From contig CP046522.1 of assembly GCA_009738435.1 (NCBI GenBank), positions 2,759,249 to 2,823,248 of the forward strand: a DNA stretch of 64,000 nucleotides. Reading direction: 5' to 3'. Below the pieces are notes generated by a model. It saw nothing but the letters and a program-made list of their open reading frames with translations, ran no database searches and had not been told where the DNA came from. The position numbers and the translations under genes were made by a program. Of the stretch, positions 25,595-34,097 are shown in pieces (the first letter of the stretch is position 1; each line of letters starts with the position of its first letter). The stretch comes from Clostridium bovifaecis. GTDB lineage: Bacteria > Bacillota > Clostridia > Clostridiales > Clostridiaceae.

Positions 25595-27064
25595 TTAAAA
25601 TCTCTTTGTTACGTTAATTCCACTGTCCTTTTGTACTACTGTTACATCAATAGTTTGATCTAAATTTATCTTAAAGGTTATATCTATATCTAGAGTTTCC
25701 TTTGGTGCTGGTTTTAGTCCTTTTATTTCTATAGTACCTATCTTTTTATTCTTGGAACATAAATCATGTATACCTTGGTATACCTCAATCTCCATATCAG
25801 TCTCATTATCCTCAGCATTTACAAAGGTTAGGCTTTGCTCATATGGAAGCATTACATTTTTAGGTATGAGCTCAACAAATTCATCTCCATCAGTTTTTAC
25901 TCCTAAGGGGTGGGTATTTATAAGCTTAATATCTATATCTTTTCTAGTACCCATTCTATCATTCAGAAAAGCTCCATATATAGAAGCGCCTTTTGACACC
26001 GCTAAGTCTGGGTCTATGTCTCCATAAACTTTACCCTTTCCTACAATTTCACCTATTATTTCATCCATAATAAGCATCTTACTAGAACCACCTATTTTAA
26101 TAACCTTGTGTATATCATCTGGTTCTAAATTGGCAAAATCCACAGCATCTTTAAGTATGCTTCTTATCTTATCGCAATAGTCCTTTAGACAGCCATTAAG
26201 TTCTTCTAAAGTAAGGGCACACTCCAAAAAGCTTCCTGGAGGTATATCTATAGCTTGTATATAAGCAATTTCATCAAAGGCAAGCCTTTCTTTAGCACTT
26301 ACTATCTGTTCCATAAGCTTACTTTTGCATATATTTTTCTGTTTCTCAGGAAGGGTCGAAAAGTCAAGACCTTCTCTTTTCAAAACATAATTGTATATTT
26401 CATTATCAAAATCTAATCCACCTAGTCTATCATCTCCATTAGAAGCAAGGGTATTAAAGCATATCTTAGTATCGTCTATTTTTAAACTAAAGATGGTTAC
26501 ATCAAAGGTTCCTCCTCCTAAATCAAATACTAAAATATTTTCGTTTTTCCCTTCATTGCTATCTAAATATAAGCCGTAAGCAAAGGCTGCTGCTATAGGT
26601 TCTTGCAGTATACCTATTACATTTAGTCCTGCCTTTTTTGCAGCAGCTTCCGTGTTAGAAATTTGATTTGCTCTGAAATAATAAGGTACAGTTATTACAA
26701 CTCCTTCTGAATTAAATTCATCTTTAGGAAACATGTTGACAACATTGCTATACACATGATTTAGTATTTCCGCTGATAATTCTATTGGCGTAAAAGTACT
26801 ATCTCCTATTTGTATCTTTATATCCTTATAATCCATATGTCTTTTTATTCCTATGCACAGATTCTCAGGAAACATAACTCCTCTATCTTTTGCAGCCTTA
26901 CCAACTATAAATTTTCCTTTATCATAATAAACCGCTGATGGCACTAAATATTCTCCCTTAGGACAGTACACATCTGCCTTATTTCCATCCCATCTAGATA
27001 TAACACTATAAGTTGTCCCTAAATCTATACCAACTATTGGATGATGTATGCTATCGTATGTCAT
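25595..27064 (-). CDS. Hsp70-family chaperone without lid (fourth in the locus)
   Basis: The 489-residue protein has a full actin-type ATPase domain: phosphate-1 VGIDLGTTYSVISRW, YFRANQ segment, LQEPIAAAFAYG, phosphate-2 VFDLGGGTFDVT, adenosine motif IGGSSKM. A beta-type substrate domain follows (NETDMEIEVYQG, IGTIEIKGL, then ITFKINLDQTIDVTV) and the chain ends a few residues later. DnaK is about 610 residues, so the helical lid is missing. It is closest in the locus to the preceding gene (shared PENLCIG, VTVPYYF and GDDRLGGLDFDN). AGGAGG precedes the ATG, and 20 bp separate it from that gene. Confidence 0.93.
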   Translation of the reverse strand: MTYDSIHHPIVGIDLGTTYSVISRWDGNKADVYCPKGEYLVPSAVYYDKGKFIVGKAAKDRGVMFPENLCIGIKRHMDYKDIKIQIGDSTFTPIELSAEILNHVYSNVVNMFPKDEFNSEGVVITVPYYFRANQISNTEAAAKKAGLNVIGILQEPIAAAFAYGLYLDSNEGKNENILVFDLGGGTFDVTIFSLKIDDTKICFNTLASNGDDRLGGLDFDNEIYNYVLKREGLDFSTLPEKQKNICKSKLMEQIVSAKERLAFDEIAYIQAIDIPPGSFLECALTLEELNGCLKDYCDKIRSILKDAVDFANLEPDDIHKVIKIGGSSKMLIMDEIIGEIVGKGKVYGDIDPDLAVSKGASIYGAFLNDRMGTRKDIDIKLINTHPLGVKTDGDEFVELIPKNVMLPYEQSLTFVNAEDNETDMEIEVYQGIHDLCSKNKKIGTIEIKGLKPAPKETLDIDITFKINLDQTIDVTVVQKDSGINVTKRF

Positions 27065-27084
27065 AGCAACTTCCTCCTGTTCTA

Positions 27085-28572
27085 CTATGCTAATTTCAAC
27101 ATCTCTGTATGTTTAATATTACTCTCTTCTTGTTCTACAGTAACCTTTACCATCTGTTCTTTTCCTACCTCAAAGGTAATCTTGATTTGAAGCTCATACT
27201 TAGGCTTAGGCACTAATCCTTTTATCTTTACTGTACCTATATGAGCATTTTGTTTTGCAATTCTCGATGCACCTTGATAAACTTCTACATCTATTTCTGT
27301 AGAATTGTCTTCATCTGTGGTGAAGGTAAGTGTTTTTCTTGCAGGAGTCTTTTGATTTTGATGAATCAATACCACCATACTCCCATTTGAGTCTTCTACC
27401 CCTAGGGCATGAGCTGTTGTAGTTTCTATGGTTATCTTTTTATCTATAGCAAGGTTGTTTGTTAAATAAGCTCCATATATAGCAGCCCCTTGAGCTACGC
27501 AAAGACTAGGATCAATATCTGAATAAGTCTTACCTCTTCCTACTACTTCTTCTATTATCATATCCATAGCAGGTATCTTGCTGGAGCCTCCCACCTTTAA
27601 TACCTTATCTATATCCTTTGGATCTATGTTTGCAGCATTTAGTGTACTCTTTAATATGGCTTTGATTTCTTCAAGATAATTTGATATAGACTCCTCAAAA
27701 TCTTCTCTGGTGTATTCGTTATCTATATGAACTCCTGGAATTACATCAGGCACTCCCATAAATACACTGTCAGTTGAGCTTAATGCTTCTTTTGATTTTG
27801 TTACTGAATCCATAAGTTTTTGGAGTCCGATTTTTTTCATTCTTTCATTGTCGCACTCATCTAAATCTATCCCCTCTTTATCAAGGATATATTTCATAAA
27901 GCTATTATCAAAGTCAAGTCCTCCTAATCTGTCATCTCCTCCAATAGCTAGAACTTCAAACTTTATATTTTCTCTATCTTCAACTATTTTGAACAGTGTT
28001 ATATCGAAGGTTCCTCCTCCTAAATCGAATACTAGAATATTTTCATTCCTTACTGTATCCTTACTAGAATGATGAAGTCCATATGCAAAAGCTGCTGCAA
28101 TAGGTTCCTGCAATATTCCTACTAAGTTTAATCCTGCCTTTTTTGCAGCTTCAGCAGTATTTTCACACTGATGTGCCTTAAAATAATACGGAACTGTAAC
28201 TACTGCCCCGCTGGCATCGTATACTCCTTCTGGGAACATACCTTTTACATTGCTGTATAATGACTTTAATATCATAGATGATATATCTATAGGAGAATAT
28301 TCTTTTCCACCTAATGTTACTTTTGCATCCTTGTTATCCATGAGCCTTTTGACACCTATACATAAGTTTTCTGGTTTTAGCATACCACTCATAAAGGCAG
28401 TTCTTCCAAAGATAAACTTATCTGTTTTCTCATCATAAAATACAACAGACTGCATGGTACGCTCTCCTTTGGGAGAGTACACATCTGCATCTTCTCCAGT
28501 CCATCTTGCTACAGCGCTGAAGGTTGTACCTAAATCTATACCTATAACAGGGGAATTATGACTGTCGTACAT
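27085..28572 (-). CDS. Hsp70-family chaperone without lid (third in the locus)
   Basis: This 495-residue Hsp70 has GIDLGTTFSAVARW, LQEPIAAAFAYG, VFDLGGGTFDIT and VGGSSKIPAMD in the ATPase domain, and a beta substrate domain (NSTEIDVEVYQG, IGTVKIKGLVPKP, ITFEVGKEQMVKVTV). The chain ends at ESNIKHTEMLKLA with no helical lid. A start seven codons upstream is open, but GAGGTG lies 6 nt before the ATG at 28572, giving a 10-bp gap to the GrpE-like gene. It looks like a duplicate of the fourth Hsp70. Confidence 0.93.
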   Translation of the reverse strand: MYDSHNSPVIGIDLGTTFSAVARWTGEDADVYSPKGERTMQSVVFYDEKTDKFIFGRTAFMSGMLKPENLCIGVKRLMDNKDAKVTLGGKEYSPIDISSMILKSLYSNVKGMFPEGVYDASGAVVTVPYYFKAHQCENTAEAAKKAGLNLVGILQEPIAAAFAYGLHHSSKDTVRNENILVFDLGGGTFDITLFKIVEDRENIKFEVLAIGGDDRLGGLDFDNSFMKYILDKEGIDLDECDNERMKKIGLQKLMDSVTKSKEALSSTDSVFMGVPDVIPGVHIDNEYTREDFEESISNYLEEIKAILKSTLNAANIDPKDIDKVLKVGGSSKIPAMDMIIEEVVGRGKTYSDIDPSLCVAQGAAIYGAYLTNNLAIDKKITIETTTAHALGVEDSNGSMVVLIHQNQKTPARKTLTFTTDEDNSTEIDVEVYQGASRIAKQNAHIGTVKIKGLVPKPKYELQIKITFEVGKEQMVKVTVEQEESNIKHTEMLKLA

Positions 28573-28582
28573 TTTCTCACCT

Positions 28583-29929
28583 CTACTTATCACACTTGTA
28601 TACTATTACTTGAGCTGGTCTTAATACATAGTTATAGTCCATTCCAAAAAGTGGTTTATAATAAATATATCCTCTTCTTATTACATCACATATCTTTTCA
28701 TCTTTTTCTTTATCGTAAGTCTCCTCAACATCAAATACTTCATGATATTTAAAGTTAACTTCTTCTCCTTCTTTCACTTCAATCTTGCTTATTTGAAGCT
28801 TTTCAAATAGGTCGCTGAAGGATAAATCTAATGAAATGTATATATGTTCTATAGTCTTAGCTGCTTTGTTATCTAACTTTTTCTTTTCCATAAAACTAAG
28901 ACCTGATTCTATTCCATCTGCTATATTCAATATATTGCTGTTAATAAACTTAAAGTAATCTCTAATTAGCTTTTCCGTGGATCCTTTTAAATCTGACAAT
29001 ATATTATAGCAATTATTCTCTAATTCTTTAAGCTCATTTAGCTCCATAAAGGAGAGTTTGTCTGTATCGTAATCAAAGCTGAGTAGTTCTAATTTTGGAA
29101 CTTCATTTAATTTCTTCAAGCTTGGTCCGAGCTTACTTAGCATCTTCCCTATAAGCTCAATTCCTTTTATTCTATTTTTTATAAATTTGTTTACAGCCTC
29201 ATCATAGTCTTCTGTCATCGATTCCTCATAAGTCTTATTAAATTGAATCAATGTATTTTCAATTGAAGACATTAACTCATTTATTTCCTTAGCTAAATCT
29301 CTGCACTTCAAAGCCCAAAGCTCATATCTATCATATTGACTATGATATTCTAATTTTGCATTCTTTAAAAAGCCCAAGGCTAAATTCTTTTGTCTTTGCT
29401 CTTCTTCGGATAAAGTGGTTGACTGCTCTTCAGCTGAAATCTCATTTTCCACAGACTTACTATCCTTTTGCAGCTCTTCTTCCAGCTCAAGCTCTATTGT
29501 AGACTCTCTTGTAGGTTTTGTTGGTGCAGCTTCTTCTAACGTTTGTACAATTTCCGCTGCTTGAACTTCTTCTTCGCTATTCTCATTACAGCAGCATTCT
29601 GTTTTTTCTCCTTCTTCCTGTACCTCTTCTTCGCAGCTAACCTGATTACCTTGTGATTTAGTTTCTTTTTCAGCATCTTCCAGTCCAACTTCTGTTTCAA
29701 TTTTTATTTCCGGTTCTATCTTAACTTCTATTTTAACTTCTACCGCTTCTTCCTTTTGTGCTTCTATTGACGCCTCATTACTTTCTTCATTAGTGATCTC
29801 TTTATTATCCATACTACTCTGGCTTACTTCCTCACTAATGGCTTCTTTATTGCTAAATTCCTCAGTTCTACTTTCTAAAGGAGCAGATTCTACTTCTTGC
29901 TTTTCCACTACCTTATTTACATTGTCCAT
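28583..29929 (-). CDS. Acidic protein with GrpE-like C-terminus, probable nucleotide-exchange partner of the local Hsp70s
   Basis: The 448-residue protein has a very acidic, Glu-rich first 180 residues (runs such as EVKIEVKIEPEIKIETE) with a CCC patch (TECCCNENSEEE), a helical middle, and an end that fits the GrpE beta domain: ISKIEVKEGEEV, HEVFDVEETYD, EKICDVIRRGYIY and VLRPAQVIVYK. In GrpE the equivalent pattern is a His after a DP turn, a QKGY segment and an IRPA strand. No standard family name is certain. It sits exactly between two pairs of Hsp70 genes on the same strand, which supports an exchange-factor role. The acidic tail is not part of normal GrpE. Confidence 0.7.
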   Translation of the reverse strand: MDNVNKVVEKQEVESAPLESRTEEFSNKEAISEEVSQSSMDNKEITNEESNEASIEAQKEEAVEVKIEVKIEPEIKIETEVGLEDAEKETKSQGNQVSCEEEVQEEGEKTECCCNENSEEEVQAAEIVQTLEEAAPTKPTRESTIELELEEELQKDSKSVENEISAEEQSTTLSEEEQRQKNLALGFLKNAKLEYHSQYDRYELWALKCRDLAKEINELMSSIENTLIQFNKTYEESMTEDYDEAVNKFIKNRIKGIELIGKMLSKLGPSLKKLNEVPKLELLSFDYDTDKLSFMELNELKELENNCYNILSDLKGSTEKLIRDYFKFINSNILNIADGIESGLSFMEKKKLDNKAAKTIEHIYISLDLSFSDLFEKLQISKIEVKEGEEVNFKYHEVFDVEETYDKEKDEKICDVIRRGYIYYKPLFGMDYNYVLRPAQVIVYKCDK

Positions 29930-29966
29930 GTCTCACCCTCCTTAATCACTTAAGGTCATTACTTCC

Positions 29967-31559
29967 CTATTCTCTTTCTATGTTAAGAGTAATCTCTTCA
30001 CTTCTTCCTGTGCTCTTAGATGTAGCACTTACCTTTATTACGTTCTCAGCATTAACCTCAAATCTTACATTGATTAACTCTACACCCTTTAATGCCGCAG
30101 GTATATCCTTTAGTTTAAATTCTCCAATGAACACAGCTTTTGCTTTTCCTTCATCATCAACTTGGTTTATAAACTCTATGTCCTCACTACACTGATATAC
30201 ATAAATGCTCATTTCAGTTTGATTATCCTTTTGTGTTGTATACTCCTTTTCCTCTATTACAGAAGCTTCTGGTGGTATCTCGGTACCTTTTCCAATTATT
30301 TTAGAGAACTTCATTCCAGCTATCATAATGCCTAGATTATGAGTTACCTGCTGAGTAAGTTCTATTTCTCCCTCTGGCTTAGCTTCTCCGTTATCCTTAG
30401 CATCATCCGGAACTGCTAGAGTCGCACCAAATATGGCTGCTCCTTCTGACACTATAGTCCTTGGGTTAAAATTACTGTAAGGTTCCTTTCCAAATAACTC
30501 TTTAATCTTTCTCTTAACTATCGGTACTAATGTAGATCCCCCTACTAATATAATTCTATCTATATCATCTATAGTTAATTTTCCATTTTCTATAGCAAGC
30601 TTTACCGTTTCTTCTGTTTTATTCACTAAATCTTCAATTAATCCTTCAAATTCTTCTCTTGTAACTTCTGTGTCCAGGTGAAGCAATTCCCCTTCTTCGT
30701 TTTGAACTATATTAGGCACAACTACTGAGGTACTGTCCATCTCACTGAGTTCCATTTTAGCCTTTTCAGCTACTTCCTTTAGCTTCTGTTGTGCTTGCTT
30801 AAGCTTCTTACGGTTTATTCCTTGGTCCTTTTGTAAATCTAAAAGGTCTATTCCATTTTCCTCTAAAAACTTTTTATTAATATGCTCCATCAGCCTTTGG
30901 TCAAAGTCATCTCCACCTAAAGTTGGAATTCCTTCTTTAGCTAATATTTCATACTTATATTCTCCTCCTGCTGTAGTCTTAGCATTAAGAATACATACAT
31001 CAAAAGTTCCTCCACCCAAATCATATACTAATATATTTTGGTCTTTATTTGAGTTGAATCCATACATTATAGAAGCTGCTACTGGCTCCTCTAATAGATA
31101 AAGCACCTCTAGTCCTGCAATCTCTGCAGCCTTTTTAGTAGCTTGTTTTGCGTTATCTGTAAAATTAGCAGGCACACATATTACAGCATATTTTAAATCT
31201 CCATTTGGGTCAAAATCTTGTTGGTTCATAGCTGCCTCTATCAACTTTGATAAGATATCTCCTGATATTTGCTCTGGCGTATATTCTTCATCAAATATTT
31301 TCACCTTATACTCGCTATCTCCCATGTGCCTCTTAATAGATGTAACTGTATTTTCTGGAGCTATTATGGCTCTTGATTTTGCTTGCTCTCCTACCAATTT
31401 TGTATCTTTATCAACAAAAGACACCGCTGAAGGCATATAATCCTTACCATCTATAGTTAAGACTTTCCCCTTACCCTTTGTATAAACTGACACTATTGAT
31501 GTTGATGTTCCTAAGTCTATACCTAAGACATAAGAACTTTTAGTTGGAACTAATCCCAT
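29967..31559 (-). CDS. Hsp70-family chaperone without lid (second in the locus)
   Basis: The 530-residue protein is the most DnaK-like of the four. It has LGIDLGTSTSIVSVY, LEEPVAASIMYG, VYDLGGGTFDVC and LVGGSTLVPIVK, then a well-kept substrate domain (KDNQTEMSIYVYQCSED, GEFKLKDIPAALKGVE, RFEVNAENVIKVSATSKSTG) ending SEEITLNIERE. That is the point where the helical lid of DnaK would begin. GAGGAGG precedes the ATG. It is 18 bp after the first Hsp70 gene and 37 bp before the GrpE-like gene. Confidence 0.94.
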   Translation of the reverse strand: MGLVPTKSSYVLGIDLGTSTSIVSVYTKGKGKVLTIDGKDYMPSAVSFVDKDTKLVGEQAKSRAIIAPENTVTSIKRHMGDSEYKVKIFDEEYTPEQISGDILSKLIEAAMNQQDFDPNGDLKYAVICVPANFTDNAKQATKKAAEIAGLEVLYLLEEPVAASIMYGFNSNKDQNILVYDLGGGTFDVCILNAKTTAGGEYKYEILAKEGIPTLGGDDFDQRLMEHINKKFLEENGIDLLDLQKDQGINRKKLKQAQQKLKEVAEKAKMELSEMDSTSVVVPNIVQNEEGELLHLDTEVTREEFEGLIEDLVNKTEETVKLAIENGKLTIDDIDRIILVGGSTLVPIVKRKIKELFGKEPYSNFNPRTIVSEGAAIFGATLAVPDDAKDNGEAKPEGEIELTQQVTHNLGIMIAGMKFSKIIGKGTEIPPEASVIEEKEYTTQKDNQTEMSIYVYQCSEDIEFINQVDDEGKAKAVFIGEFKLKDIPAALKGVELINVRFEVNAENVIKVSATSKSTGRSEEITLNIERE

Positions 31560-31577
31560 ATTGTTTTACCTCCTCAA

Positions 31578-33128
31578 TTATTTACTAGCATCGACTTTTA
31601 CTTCTCTATATGTAACTTGATTTTTTCTTATTAAATTTTCTACTGAATCTAAATCTAGTAGGCCAGCATTATCATAAGCAAAGCCTATTATTTCATCCTT
31701 TAAGCTTGTTCTATTCAAATCTACACTTCTAAACTTAATAATCATATTCTCATCTATTTCAAATATAGCACCTACAGGTGTCTGACCTTTCTCTGGATTA
31801 TCTATAGGCAGGGACAGGCCTCCTAACTTCTCATTTTCAGATAAGACTGTGCTTTCACCTCTAAATATGTTCATATATACATCCCTTTGATATGGCTTAC
31901 TTGTAAAGCCTAGTATTCCCGATTTTGCAGGAAGTACACTGCCCCTTGGAACAATAATATTATAGTAAAGCTTATCATTGGAATCTAACATATCTATGCC
32001 GTAGCTGTGAACTACCTTTTCTTTTATCACTATGTCTGGAAGGTTGTCATAGCCCATGTTTACATCTGGAGTCCCTAAGGTTACAGCTAATATTGCAGCT
32101 CCATTTGATACAACCTCGTCAACATTTGGTGCTATATAAGGCTCTCTTATTTCTCTCTTTACAAGTTCTTTTATTATTGGAGCTTTTGTAGAACCTCCAA
32201 CTAAAATAACTCTATCTATATCATCAGCAGTTAGTTTTGCTTGTTTTAATACATTTTTCATTTTTGAAATAGTTTTATCAAGAAGAGGTTGTATTAGCTT
32301 TAAATATTCCTTTCTTGATAGTTCATATTCTAAATAATAATCTTCAAATAAATTTGGAAGAATTATTTCTACTATATCTTTTTCGGAAAGTTCTATTTTT
32401 GCCTTTTCAGCAGACTCTCTTACCTTTTGCCTTGCTGCCATATATTCTCTTTCTTTATTTAGGTTTAAATCTACTCCTGTTTCCTCTCTAACCTTTTTGT
32501 ATAGGAGTTTTGCAATAGCAGCATCAAAGTCGTCACCACCAAGCCTTGCATCTCCGTCAACTGCTATTACATCAAAGTTGTTACCGGTAACTTTTAATAT
32601 AGATACGTCAAATGTTCCTCCACCTAAATCATAAACCATAATAGTTTGATTTTTATTTTCATTTAGACCATATGCAATGGCTGCAGCTGTTGGCTCAGGT
32701 ACCAATCTTAATACATTTAAACTTGCATTTCTTGCTGCCTGCAGTGTTGCCTCTCTCTGTTCTGATGTGAAATATGCAGGTACAGTTATAACTGCATCCT
32801 CAATTCTATCCTTAAATTGTTCTTCTACCTTTTGCTTCATAGCCTTTAGCACTTCAGTAGCTACAGTTATAGGAGTTATGGTTTGTCCACCTATCCTGTA
32901 CTTTGTATCTGTACCTATATCTCGTTTAGTGGATCCTATAGTATTGGCTGGATCCATTAACATCCTTGACTTAGCTTGATATCCAGCTATAATATTTTCA
33001 TTTTTAAATGAGAGAACAGAAGGAAAGGTGTTCATTCCATCTATTGTTATTGTATTTGCTCTACCTCTATGCCAGTAAGACATAACAGAGTTTGTAGTAC
33101 CTAAATCTATACCAACTGTTATAGCCAT
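31578..33128 (-). CDS. Hsp70-family chaperone without lid (first in the locus)
   Basis: The 516-residue protein has VGIDLGTTNSVMSYW, VPEPTAAAIAYGL, VYDLGGGTFDVSIL and VGGSTKAPIIK. Its C-terminal region after the ATPase domain is divergent (KPYQRDVYMNIFRGEST; FEIDENMIIKFRSVDLNR) but aligns with the beta substrate domain, and it ends in a short helical tail (LDLDSVENLIRKNQVTYREV) far shorter than the DnaK lid. AGGAG lies 8 nt before the ATG at 33128, preferred to an open start three codons upstream. It follows terD after a 126-bp spacer with a hairpin. Confidence 0.93.
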   Translation of the reverse strand: MAITVGIDLGTTNSVMSYWHRGRANTITIDGMNTFPSVLSFKNENIIAGYQAKSRMLMDPANTIGSTKRDIGTDTKYRIGGQTITPITVATEVLKAMKQKVEEQFKDRIEDAVITVPAYFTSEQREATLQAARNASLNVLRLVPEPTAAAIAYGLNENKNQTIMVYDLGGGTFDVSILKVTGNNFDVIAVDGDARLGGDDFDAAIAKLLYKKVREETGVDLNLNKEREYMAARQKVRESAEKAKIELSEKDIVEIILPNLFEDYYLEYELSRKEYLKLIQPLLDKTISKMKNVLKQAKLTADDIDRVILVGGSTKAPIIKELVKREIREPYIAPNVDEVVSNGAAILAVTLGTPDVNMGYDNLPDIVIKEKVVHSYGIDMLDSNDKLYYNIIVPRGSVLPAKSGILGFTSKPYQRDVYMNIFRGESTVLSENEKLGGLSLPIDNPEKGQTPVGAIFEIDENMIIKFRSVDLNRTSLKDEIIGFAYDNAGLLDLDSVENLIRKNQVTYREVKVDASK

Positions 33129-33166
33129 ATATTTCACTCCTATCTATTTAAATTGGTGTATATACA

Positions 33167-33218
33167 AATAGATTTCTCCATATCTTTAAACTTACTTTAA
33201 AGTTCAGAGAAATCTATT
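33167..33218 (-). promoter_or_regulatory. Long hairpin between terD and the first Hsp70 gene
   Basis: A 12-bp perfect outer stem (33167-33178 with 33207-33218) encloses a 7-bp inner stem (33184-33190 with 33196-33202). There is no good U-tract, so it is more likely an mRNA stabiliser or processing site, or a leaky terminator setting TerD above the Hsp70s, than a full stop. Confidence 0.5.
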
Positions 33219-33254
33219 GTTCAACACTTTAGAAATCGTTATCCAGAGACACAG

Positions 33255-33833
33255 CTACACGTTTAAGCCATAGTTTTTACATAATGCTTCTAACCCGCCT
33301 TCAAAGCCAGAACCAACAGCATTGAATTTCCACTCTCCATTGTGTCTATATATTTCACAAACTACTATAGCTGTTTCTATGCTGAAGTCTTCTCCTAAAT
33401 CGTATCTTAATACTTCGCTGCCATTATTTTCATCAACAACTCTTACATATGCATTTGACACTTGTCCAAAGTTTTGGTTTCTTGCCTTAGCATCATAAAT
33501 TGTTACTGTAAACGCTATCTTATCTATATAATCTGGAACCTTTGGCAAATCTACTACTACAGACTCATCATCTCCATCTCCTTCGCCAGTTCTGTTGTCT
33601 CCTGTATGCTCAACTGAACCTGATGGATGTCTTAAATTATTGTAAAATATAAAGTCTACATCATTTTCTACTTTTCCAGACTTTCCAACCATGAATACAC
33701 TAGCATCTAGGTCAAAATCATATCCTCCATCATAAGCATTTGTATCCCAGCCTAAGCCTACCATAATTTTTGTTAAACTTGGATTTCCTTTTGTTAAGTC
33801 GATTTTTTGCCCTTTTTTCAATACTATACCCAT
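33255..33833 (-). CDS. terD: TerD-family Ca2+-binding stress protein
   Basis: The 192-residue protein is a canonical TerD/Ter[73 protein letters not shown] and the C-terminal [16 protein letters not shown]. The Asp-rich stretches form the two Ca2+ sites. A longer open frame continues 38 codons upstream, but AGGAG lies 9 nt before the ATG at 33833 and the family always starts there. It is the first gene of the Ter/Hsp70 locus. Confidence 0.95.
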   Translation of the reverse strand: MGIVLKKGQKIDLTKGNPSLTKIMVGLGWDTNAYDGGYDFDLDASVFMVGKSGKVENDVDFIFYNNLRHPSGSVEHTGDNRTGEGDGDDESVVVDLPKVPDYIDKIAFTVTIYDAKARNQNFGQVSNAYVRVVDENNGSEVLRYDLGEDFSIETAIVVCEIYRHNGEWKFNAVGSGFEGGLEALCKNYGLNV

Positions 33834-34048
33834 AGATAATTCTCCTCTCTTTTCCACGATCTTTTCTATATAAAATTCTACAAATACCAACGCAATTCCT
33901 TCTAATTTTATAAATAATTTCGTTACAATTATTGTACAAAGTAACATTTAGTTTTATGTAGTCATATCATGTCTATAAATATAAAGCGTAACTTAATCTT
34001 TCTCTATATTTCGTAGGTTTTTTAAATAAAATTTCCTTTTATATAAAC

Positions 34049-34080
34049 AGGGCATATAAAATAATTATTTTATATGCCCT
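34049..34080. terminator. Perfect 32-bp palindrome after the thioredoxin-reductase-like gene
   Basis: AGGGCATATAAAATAA (34049-34064) is followed directly by its reverse complement (34065-34080). It lies 17 bp past the stop at 34098 and probably terminates that operon, although the U-tract is short. Confidence 0.7.
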
Positions 34081-34097
34081 AAACCATCGTCCTAATC

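Noticed and set aside
25752..32979. Plus-strand frames of 60-100 codons opposite the Hsp70 genes
   Set aside because: They mirror conserved Hsp70 codons and show hydrophobic Ser/Leu-rich shadow composition.
33834..33947. 38-codon N-terminal extension of TerD
   Set aside because: The TerD family starts at [11 protein letters not shown] and an RBS lies directly before that Met.
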